Source: Planctomycetota bacterium (GTDB lineage Bacteria; Planctomycetota; Phycisphaerae; Sedimentisphaerales; SM23-30). Taken from it: a stretch of 10,050 nucleotides of DNA. Positions 1 through 4,793 of the stretch are shown piece after piece. How positions within the stretch are numbered: the first letter of the stretch is position 1; each line of letters starts with the position of its first letter. The stretch lies in assembly GCA_029573975.1 (NCBI GenBank), contig JAKQBU010000368.1:1-10050 (forward strand). Reading direction: 5' to 3'. The translations under genes and the position numbers were made by a program. The notes under the pieces were generated by a model that made no database searches, had not been told where the DNA came from, and saw nothing but the letters and a program-made list of their open reading frames with translations.

Positions 1-1
1 C

Positions 2-748
2 GCCGCCATTGTGGGGCTGGCGACCTCGGATCTGCTGAGCGTGGCGGTCGGCGCGATTGTCGGTTCGGCGGGTCTGGTTTTAACGCAAATCATGTGCCGC
101 GCCATGAACAGCAGCCTTCTGCAAATCCTGGCAGGCAAAACGACGCGAATGGGTGCCGCGGTCCAGCCCCGTCAGCAGGAAGGGGCGGAGCCGCCGCTGC
201 CGGGCAGCCCCGCGGGCCAATCCCCAGATTTGAATTCCTGCCTGCAGGAAGCGGCCCGCCGGATCCAACAGGCCGGACGGATTATTATTGTCCCCGGATA
301 TGGCATGGCGCTGGCCCAGGCCCAGTTTCCGGTCAAGCAATTGCTGGATCGACTGCTCCAGCAGAACAAAATTGTCCATTTCGCCATCCATCCGGTTGCC
401 GGACGGATGCCCGGGCACATGAATGTGCTGCTGGCTGAAGTGGATATCCCCTATGAGCTGCTTGTGCCGATGGAGGAGATCAATCCTGAATTTCCGCAGA
501 CGGACGTGGTTCTGGTGGTTGGCGCCAATGATGTCATCAATCCCGCCGCCCAGACCGCCGAGGGCACCCCGATCTACGGTATGCCGGTCCTGCATGTGGA
601 TCAGGCCCGTTTCGTCATCCTGTGCAACAAAGACACCCAGCCGGGCTATGCCGGCGTGAACAATCCCCTGTACGAACGCCGGGAGAATACCCTTTTTCTG
701 CCCGGCAACGCAGCGGAAACGATTGCCAGACTGTTGGAACTAGTATGA
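2..748 (+). CDS. pntB: NAD(P) transhydrogenase subunit beta, C-terminal part (5' end outside window)
   Basis: PntB is the membrane subunit of the proton-translocating transhydrogenase, which moves hydride from NADH to NADP+ using the proton gradient. The window opens inside the gene: the frame is open to base 2, and the first in-frame GTG at 11 is not a real start. The first ~35 residues are a hydrophobic, Gly/Ala/Ser-rich membrane segment (SVAVGAIVGSAGLVL). A Pro/Gly/Gln-rich linker follows, then the NADP(H)-binding domain III, with the fingerprint GYGMALAQAQ and the family stretches AIHPVAGRMPGHMNVLLAEV, VVGANDVINPAA, IYGMPVL and PGYAGVNNPLY. These are near-invariant in PntB, so identity is secure. 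The stop TGA (746-748) overlaps an ATG at 745 of the following Lrp-type gene (ATGA), which suggests co-transcription. pntA would be expected upstream, outside the window. Confidence 0.96.
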   Translation, partial: AAIVGLATSDLLSVAVGAIVGSAGLVLTQIMCRAMNSSLLQILAGKTTRMGAAVQPRQQEGAEPPLPGSPAGQSPDLNSCLQEAARRIQQAGRIIIVPGYGMALAQAQFPVKQLLDRLLQQNKIVHFAIHPVAGRMPGHMNVLLAEVDIPYELLVPMEEINPEFPQTDVVLVVGANDVINPAAQTAEGTPIYGMPVLHVDQARFVILCNKDTQPGYAGVNNPLYERRENTLFLPGNAAETIARLLELV

Positions 749-762
749 CTGGAACCTTATAC

Positions 763-768
763 AAGGAG
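763..768 (+). promoter_or_regulatory. Ribosome binding site of the Lrp-type gene
   Basis: AAGGAG with a 6-nt spacer to the ATG at 775. It decides the start: the alternative in-frame ATG at 745 overlaps the pntB stop but has no comparable Shine-Dalgarno before it. Confidence 0.8.
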
Positions 769-774
769 ACGCCT

Positions 775-1209
775 ATGCAGCCCGATTCCCTGGATTGGAA
801 AATAATCGGTATCCTCTCCAAAAAACATATTACCAACAGTATGCTGGCCAAACGGCTGGGAGTCTCCGAGGGTACCATCCGCCAGCGGTTGAAAAAACTT
901 CAGGAAAAAGGCATCCTCCAGATTCGCGCTCTGCGGGACCCCAATATCCTGGAAAACCAGCAGTTGGCCATGGTGGCCGCCACCTTAAACGAGGCCCGGC
1001 TCCTGGACCAGAAGGCCCAGGAAATTTCCCAGCTCAAAAATGTCCTGTCGGTTTCCATCGTTTCCGGCCGTTATGATTTCCTCATCGAGGTTCTGGTGGA
1101 ATCCAACAAAGGGCTGGTGAATTTTCTGACGGAACAGCTCTCGCTGGTGGAAGGAATCTCCAAAACGGAAACCTTTGTGGTCCTGAAAAGTTTTCAAAAA
1201 TGGATTTGA
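775..1209 (+). CDS. Lrp/AsnC-family transcriptional regulator
   Basis: A 144-residue DNA-binding regulator. Members of this family form oligomers and respond to amino acids or other small ligands. An N-terminal winged helix-turn-helix lies at about residues 5-52 (LAKRLGVSEGTIRQRLKKL is the HTH core, 24-42). An RAM/AsnC ligand-binding domain lies at about 65-142 and contains VSGRYDFLIEVLVES, the family's Gly-x-Tyr-Asp motif. The length is normal for the family (~150 aa). I chose the ATG at 775 because AAGGAG sits 6 nt upstream. An in-frame ATG at 745, inside the pntB stop (ATGA), would add 10 residues (MTGTLYKETP) and cannot be excluded. The gene lies directly behind pntB, so it may regulate the transhydrogenase operon or report on it; that is inference. 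The ligand cannot be told from sequence. It ends 5 bp from the convergent DUF2179 gene. Confidence 0.9.
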   Translation: MQPDSLDWKIIGILSKKHITNSMLAKRLGVSEGTIRQRLKKLQEKGILQIRALRDPNILENQQLAMVAATLNEARLLDQKAQEISQLKNVLSVSIVSGRYDFLIEVLVESNKGLVNFLTEQLSLVEGISKTETFVVLKSFQKWI

Positions 1210-1214
1210 TACTA

Positions 1215-1838
1215 TTATACTGTTTCCTCGGACAGGACAGCAACGGGTTTTTCCCAGCGGAAGGGGGCAAGAACGGCCGGATGTTCCGGCTCCATTTTAG
1301 AGGCGGGCCACCGATGCCCGGCGGTGCGGATATCCGCCACGGTGTAAAAGGCCCGGGGATCGAAGGCCTTCATCCGTTGGAGTACATTTTCCAGGGATCG
1401 CCGGGGTATAACCGAAAAGAGAATCGTATTCGGCCCGTAGGAACCTTCCGCTTCGATGGTGGTAATCCGGCAGCGGGCCTCCTTTAACTCATCGATCAGG
1501 CCGGAGGGTTCCTTTTGCGTAATCAGCTTGATTTCCACCAGACCGAGCGACAGTTTTTCCGTAATCCAGATGCCGATAAAGTTGCCGGTGGACACTCCGG
1601 CGGCATAGGCGACGAAACAGGCCGGATTATTCAGATTTTTCATGATCTGCTGGAGGGCCAGAAGCCAGATCAGGACTTCGATAAAACCGATCAAGGCCAC
1701 CAGATATTTAAAGCCTTTGATGATAAAGATATTGCGCACCGTCTCGATGGTGACATCGACGACCCGTGCCAGAAAAATCAGCAGCGGGATCACGATCCAT
1801 GTATAATAGAATGAATTCAGCAGTACCTGGCTTTCCAT
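1215..1838 (-). CDS. DUF5698/DUF2179 membrane protein (UPF0316-like)
   Basis: A 207-residue integral membrane protein of unknown biochemical role. Three hydrophobic segments are visible at about residues 12-32, 44-64 and 73-92, matching the DUF5698 membrane region (ARVVDVTIETVRNIFIIKG is the usual first signature). A cytosolic DUF2179 domain follows at about 115-172. Its family-typical parts are a Gly-rich stretch (GSYGPNTIL), then VIPRRSLENVLQRMKAFDP and AFYTVADI. The last ~35 residues are a Pro-rich tail not usual for the family. Minus-strand AAGGTGAGG precedes the ATG at 1838. The gene lies 81 bp downstream of rnk on the same strand with no terminator or clear promoter between, so it is probably co-transcribed with rnk. 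Its 3' end faces the Lrp-type gene with a 5-bp gap and no visible terminator on either side. Family assignment is good; function is unknown. Confidence 0.85.
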   Translation of the reverse strand: MESQVLLNSFYYTWIVIPLLIFLARVVDVTIETVRNIFIIKGFKYLVALIGFIEVLIWLLALQQIMKNLNNPACFVAYAAGVSTGNFIGIWITEKLSLGLVEIKLITQKEPSGLIDELKEARCRITTIEAEGSYGPNTILFSVIPRRSLENVLQRMKAFDPRAFYTVADIRTAGHRWPASKMEPEHPAVLAPFRWEKPVAVLSEETV

Positions 1839-1919
1839 ATCAACCTCACCTTCTGGAAGAAATACTTTCCTTTTTGCTTGAGTTCGTTGACACCAAAGCT
1901 TTTTCTGTCGGTTGAATTC

Positions 1920-2327
1920 TCAGACCGCGTAATTGCCGGCCGATTCGGGCTGATAGGCCACCCGTTCGATTTTCAGCCAGACCGAACCGGCCGGCGAGGC
2001 GTACTGCACCGTCTCCCCCACTCCGTAGCCCAAAACCGCCGCCCCCACCGGTTCCAGGACGGATATTTTGTTTTGAGCGGCATCGGCATCTTCGGGGAAT
2101 ACCAGGGTAAATTCGGTTCGGTCTTTGGTTTTCAGATTCTGCACCACTACGCTGGAATTCATTGTCACCAGATGCGGGGGAGTGGCAGCATGATCCAGCA
2201 CGAGGGACGGCTTCACTCGCCGCAGCAAATCCGACAAGTAGAAATCCTCTTCTTTGCTCACCGCGGCCTTCAGAGCCTGCAGCCGGCCATAATCAAATTT
2301 GTTGATTCTTCGTTCGAGTTTTTTCAT
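1920..2327 (-). CDS. rnk: Rnk, nucleoside diphosphate kinase regulator (GreA/GreB-type C-terminal domain)
   Basis: A 135-residue Rnk-family protein. In E. coli, Rnk binds RNA polymerase through a Gre-like fold and was first described as a regulator of nucleoside diphosphate kinase; it lacks the long coiled coil needed for transcript cleavage. The N-terminal ~45 residues form a short helical part. The C-terminal FKBP-like domain (about 52-131) carries the hallmarks LVTMNSSVVVQN, VLEPVGAAVLGYGVGE and AYQPESAGNY, which resemble the E. coli ending YQPEAAGDY closely. Length equals that of E. coli Rnk (136). The ATG at 2327 is chosen because GAAAGGAGAC precedes it. The frame stays open upstream to 2465, but that stretch has no Gre-like character and contains a hairpin. 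Transcription probably starts far upstream near 2602 and runs through an attenuator-like leader. The DUF2179 gene follows. Confidence 0.92.
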   Translation of the reverse strand: MKKLERRINKFDYGRLQALKAAVSKEEDFYLSDLLRRVKPSLVLDHAATPPHLVTMNSSVVVQNLKTKDRTEFTLVFPEDADAAQNKISVLEPVGAAVLGYGVGETVQYASPAGSVWLKIERVAYQPESAGNYAV

Positions 2328-2417
2328 AATGTCTCCTTTCCGGTTTCCGGCGAAACCCTGAAAAAAAGGCCATGGAACGGTTTGTTTGTCACCGGCCGGA
2401 ATCAGCCGGCACCGCGC

Positions 2418-2444
2418 ATAAAAAAGCCGGCTTTTCGCCGGCTT
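2418..2444 (-). terminator. Intrinsic terminator/attenuator in the rnk leader
   Basis: Read on the minus strand: AAGCCGGC (2437-2444), loop GAAAA, GCCGGCTT (2424-2431), then TTTT (2420-2423), making six T in a row with the stem end. It is a textbook rho-independent terminator, but it lies ~90 nt upstream of rnk and downstream of the only good minus-strand promoter. So it either ends a separate short RNA or attenuates rnk. Confidence 0.72.
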
Positions 2445-2469
2445 GACAATATCTCTCCATATCAAGCCG
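2439..2469 (-). promoter_or_regulatory. Alternative (anti-terminator) hairpin
   Basis: On the minus strand CGGCTTGA (2462-2469) is perfectly complementary to TCAAGCCG (2439-2446) across a 15-nt loop that can form a few more pairs (TAT/ATA). The second arm shares bases 2439-2444 with the first arm of the terminator, so the two structures cannot form together. This is seen directly in the sequence; a regulatory role is inferred. Confidence 0.5.
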
Positions 2470-2471
2470 CG

Positions 2472-2555
2472 TCATAATTTTTGACAAACCGTAAATACGC
2501 TATGGTATAAATTCACTATCACTCTTTTGACAGGTAGCAAAATATCTTTTTCCAT
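2472..2555 (-). CDS. Candidate 27-residue leader peptide in the rnk leader
   Basis: A minus-strand ORF with ATG at 2555 and TGA at 2472-2474. AAGGAG (2568-2573) lies 12 nt upstream, which is longer than ideal. The product begins MEKDILLPVKRVIVNLY and is rich in branched-chain residues (11 of 27 are Ile, Leu or Val), with several A/T-ending codons (TTA, CTA, ATA, GTA) that look rare next to neighbouring genes. It sits between the strong promoter at 2609-2636 and the terminator at 2418-2444. Its stop codon is 2 nt before the first arm of the alternative hairpin. That is the geometry of a translation-controlled attenuator. It may equally be a chance ORF in an AT-rich leader. Another short ORF upstream (2562-2597, MKVVAGHLKEK) overlaps its Shine-Dalgarno. 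Confidence 0.35.
   Translation of the reverse strand: MEKDILLPVKRVIVNLYHSVFTVCQKL
2481..2511 (+). promoter_or_regulatory. Upstream promoter candidate for pckG (P1)
   Basis: TTGACA (2481-2486), 19-bp spacer, TATAAA (2506-2511) preceded by TGG, i.e. an extended -10. The spacer is slightly long. Predicted start is near 2518, giving a ~328-nt leader for pckG. It would transcribe head-on against the rnk leader, overlapping it by ~85 nt. Confidence 0.45.
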
Positions 2556-2608
2556 TAAAGGTTATTTCTCCTTCAAATGCCCTGCGACGACTTTCATCTT
2601 CCTTATTT

Positions 2609-2636
2609 ATTATATCAAATCATATTCATAAGTCAA
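2609..2636 (-). promoter_or_regulatory. Strong sigma70-type promoter reading toward rnk
   Basis: Read on the minus strand: -35 TTGACT (2631-2636), 16-bp spacer, perfect -10 TATAAT (2609-2614) preceded by TGA, which makes an extended -10. Predicted start is near 2602. This is the best promoter match in the window. It would give a ~270-nt leader before rnk, or a ~180-nt RNA if transcription stops at 2418-2444. Confidence 0.7.
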
Positions 2637-2688
2637 TCCTTATTCCGGTTTGTGACCTATCCTTTCTTTATAGAATTGTAAAAATGAT

Positions 2689-2717
2689 TTGACAGGATTG
2701 GCCAAATCTGTTTAAAT
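2689..2717 (+). promoter_or_regulatory. Proximal promoter candidate for pckG (P2)
   Basis: TTGACA (2689-2694), 17-bp spacer, TTAAAT (2712-2717) preceded by TGT (extended -10). The -35 and spacing are ideal and the -10 is moderate. Predicted start is near 2724, leaving a ~120-nt leader before the pckG ATG at 2846. Confidence 0.5.
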
Positions 2718-2764
2718 CCTTTGGTTTTTTAAAGAAACCGCTCTGTTGAAAATTCAATAATTGC

Positions 2765-2825
2765 TTATTCCGCAATGGGTAACGTATGCCCATGAATAAA
2801 CAGATAATTTCGCAGGCCAGCGAAA
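2765..2825 (+). promoter_or_regulatory. Structured 5' leader of pckG (two hairpins)
   Basis: Hairpin 1: TTATTC (2765-2770) pairs with GAATAA (2794-2799). Inside it ATGGG (2775-2779) pairs with CCCAT (2789-2793) around a 9-nt loop, with a 4-nt bulge (CGCA) on the 5' side. Hairpin 2: TTTCGC (2808-2813) pairs with GCGAAA (2820-2825) around loop AGGCCA. It ends 9 nt before the AGGAG ribosome binding site (2835-2839). No T-run follows either, so they are not terminators. They may affect mRNA stability or translation. Confidence 0.4.
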
Positions 2826-2845
2826 GAAAGGTGTAGGAGTTAAAA

Positions 2846-4666
2846 ATGGCACTGACAGAAAACCAGCAGTTAAACAAGTGGGTTGAAGATATGGCACGGA
2901 TGTGCCAGCCGGAAGATGTCCTTCTGATTGACGGCAGTGAAGAGCAGAAGAAGAAACTGACGGAAGAAGCGTGTGCCACGGGTGAGGTAATCAAACTCAA
3001 TCAGGAACTGCTGCCCGGCTGTCTGTATCATCGCACGGCTGCCAACGATGTGGCCCGCGTGGAACACCTGACGTTTATCTGCACGAAATTAAAAGACGAC
3101 GCCGGTCCCAATAATAACTGGATGTCGCCGGAAGAGGGATACCGCCGCGCGGGGGAGATATTCCAAGGCTCGATGAAAGGCCGGAAGATGTATGTGATTC
3201 CGTTTTCGATGGGGCCGGTCGGTTCCCCGTTCAGCAAGATCGGGGTAGAGCTGACAGATAGTATTTATGTCGTTTTAAATATGCTCATTATGACACGAGC
3301 GGGGCGGGAGGTTATGGAGTCATTGGGGGCGGGCGGTGAATTCACCCGATGCCTGCACAGCAAGGCCGACCTGGATGAAAACCGGCGGCTTATCCTGCAC
3401 TTCCCGGAAGACAATACCATCTGGAGCGTCGGCAGCGGTTACGGCGGCAACGTACTGCTGGGCAAAAAGTGCCTGGCCCTGCGGATTGCCAGCTACCTGG
3501 CCCGCAAGGAAATGTGGCTGGCTGAGCATATGCTCATTCTGGGCATTGAAGATCCCACCGGGCGCATTGACTATATCGCCGCGGCTTTTCCCAGTGCCTG
3601 CGGGAAGACCAACCTGGCGATGATGATCCCGCCGGAAGGGCTGAAGGCCAAAGGCTATCGCATCTGGACGGTGGGTGATGATATTGCCTGGATGCGGATT
3701 GATACCGATGGCAAGCTCTGGGCGATTAACCCGGAATATGGTTTCTTCGGCGTCGCACCAGGGACTAACTCAAAAACCAATCCCAGCGCCGTTGCCACCG
3801 TCAAAAAGAACACCATTTTCACCAATGTCGTGCTCAATCCTGACGGCACCGTCTGGTGGGAAGATGGCGACGGAGAACCGGCGGCGGAAGGAGCATTGGA
3901 TTGGCAGGGCAAACCCTGGAAGCTGGGGATGAAAGATGAAAAGGGCAATGCCATCAAGGGCGCTCATCCCAACAGCCGGTTTACCTCCCCCTTTGTGCAA
4001 TGTCCTTCGCATTCTTTCCGGATTGAACATCATCACGGCGTGAACATCTCGGCAATTGTCTTCGGCGGCCGCCGTGCCCACCTGGCCCCGCTGGTCTATC
4101 AGGCCTACGACTGGTCGCACGGTGTGTATATCGGCGCGACGATGGCCAGCGAACGGACCGCCGCTCAATACGGCAAGCAGGGCGAAGTCCGGCGCGACCC
4201 GATGGCTATGCTGCCTTTCTGCGGCTACAACATGGCTGACTATTTCGAGCACTGGCTGCGGATGGGCGTGCGGATGCGCTGGCAGCCGCAAATTTTCCAT
4301 GTCAACTGGTTCCGTCAGGACGAGAATAATGGCTACCTCTGGCCGGGTTTTGGAGAAAACCTCCGCATTCTGGAGTGGATTCTGGCCCGGTGTCGCGGCG
4401 AGGTGGATGCCCGCAAGACGGCTATCGGATTTGTTCCGAAACTGGAGGATATCGACATGACCGGCCTGCACCTGCCGAAAGAAAATATGGAAAGATTGCT
4501 GGAAATCGATCCCAAAGCCTGGGAGGCGGAGATGGCGGATATTGCGGAGTTCTTCAAGAAATTCGGGAACCGCCTGCCGCTGGAACTCTGGGCCCAGCAC
4601 GAAGACCTCAAACGGCGGCTGGAAGAACTCGGTTCCGGTTCCGCCCTGCAGCCGCAGCCGGTTTGA
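2846..4666 (+). CDS. pckG: Phosphoenolpyruvate carboxykinase, GTP-dependent
   Basis: It converts oxaloacetate and GTP to phosphoenolpyruvate, GDP and CO2, a control point between the TCA cycle and gluconeogenesis (reversible in anaerobes). It is a cytosolic enzyme of 606 residues, the usual size for the GTP family. Visible landmarks are the PEP/substrate region (about 82-140, ending VGSPFSKIGVELTDS), the P-loop PSACGKTNL (249-257) with the family's reactive Cys252, the metal-binding kinase-2 motif TVGDDIAWM (275-283), and FGGRR (406-410). The mobile lid region is YIGATMASERTAAQYGKQGE (428-447), with DPMAMLPFCGYN after it and NWFRQDENNGYLWPGFGEN (487-505). The P-loop reads PSACGKTN, as in the GTP class, not the ATP class. 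AGGAG 6 nt before ATG 2846 supports the start. It is monocistronic by layout: its own promoters upstream and a strong terminator at 4689-4721. Confidence 0.97.
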   Translation: MALTENQQLNKWVEDMARMCQPEDVLLIDGSEEQKKKLTEEACATGEVIKLNQELLPGCLYHRTAANDVARVEHLTFICTKLKDDAGPNNNWMSPEEGYRRAGEIFQGSMKGRKMYVIPFSMGPVGSPFSKIGVELTDSIYVVLNMLIMTRAGREVMESLGAGGEFTRCLHSKADLDENRRLILHFPEDNTIWSVGSGYGGNVLLGKKCLALRIASYLARKEMWLAEHMLILGIEDPTGRIDYIAAAFPSACGKTNLAMMIPPEGLKAKGYRIWTVGDDIAWMRIDTDGKLWAINPEYGFFGVAPGTNSKTNPSAVATVKKNTIFTNVVLNPDGTVWWEDGDGEPAAEGALDWQGKPWKLGMKDEKGNAIKGAHPNSRFTSPFVQCPSHSFRIEHHHGVNISAIVFGGRRAHLAPLVYQAYDWSHGVYIGATMASERTAAQYGKQGEVRRDPMAMLPFCGYNMADYFEHWLRMGVRMRWQPQIFHVNWFRQDENNGYLWPGFGENLRILEWILARCRGEVDARKTAIGFVPKLEDIDMTGLHLPKENMERLLEIDPKAWEAEMADIAEFFKKFGNRLPLELWAQHEDLKRRLEELGSGSALQPQPV

Positions 4667-4688
4667 CTTTGTCTATTGAAATAACCAG

Positions 4689-4721
4689 AAACGGCTGGTT
4701 CTTGTGCCAGCCGTTTTTTTT
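4689..4721 (+). terminator. Intrinsic terminator of pckG
   Basis: AAACGGCTGG (4689-4698), loop TTCTTGTG, CCAGCCGTTT, then a run of eight T in total (4714-4721). It starts 22 bases after the pckG stop. The reverse strand has no T-run, so it works in one direction only. Confidence 0.9.
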
Positions 4722-4745
4722 ATTCCGGTTTGACGCCGAATCCGT

Positions 4746-4751
4746 TATAAT
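4746..4751 (+). promoter_or_regulatory. Possible -10 element for the ATPase-GNAT gene
   Basis: A perfect TATAAT lies 42 bp before the ATG at 4794, just beyond the pckG terminator. No good -35 is present at 16-18 bp; the nearby TTGACG (4730-4735) is only 10 bp away. Position is plausible, but the match rests on one hexamer. Confidence 0.35.
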
Positions 4752-4793
4752 CAATTCCGGATAGTAATACGGCTGTTTATAAGGATTTGATGT

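Larger units (their letters stand above)
2418..2602 (-). ncRNA. Predicted rnk leader transcript / possible short RNA
   Basis: The predicted transcript from the promoter at 2609-2636 to the terminator at 2418-2444 is ~185 nt and noticeably more AT-rich than the flanking genes. It contains the 27-codon ORF and the two exclusive hairpins. I do not recognise a known riboswitch or sRNA family in it. It could be a cis-acting leader of rnk, an independent sRNA or small mRNA, or both. Confidence 0.4.

Noticed and set aside
2328..2465. 46-residue N-terminal extension of rnk (frame open to an ATG at 2465)
   Set aside because: The extension has no Rnk/Gre character, spans the terminator-like hairpin, and lacks a Shine-Dalgarno, whereas AAAGGAG precedes ATG 2327 and the resulting 135 aa matches the family length.
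1878..2477. 199-codon plus-strand open frame opposite rnk
   Set aside because: Antisense shadow of rnk and its leader, with no domain and no ribosome binding site.
2527..2555. Third plus-strand promoter starting at TTGACA 2527-2532
   Set aside because: No acceptable -10 hexamer at 16-19 bp; another TTGACA at 2443-2448 also lacks a -10.
3770..4600. 276-codon minus-strand open frame inside pckG
   Set aside because: It is fully antisense to a well-conserved enzyme, shows no recognisable domain, and arises from the GC-biased codon use of pckG.
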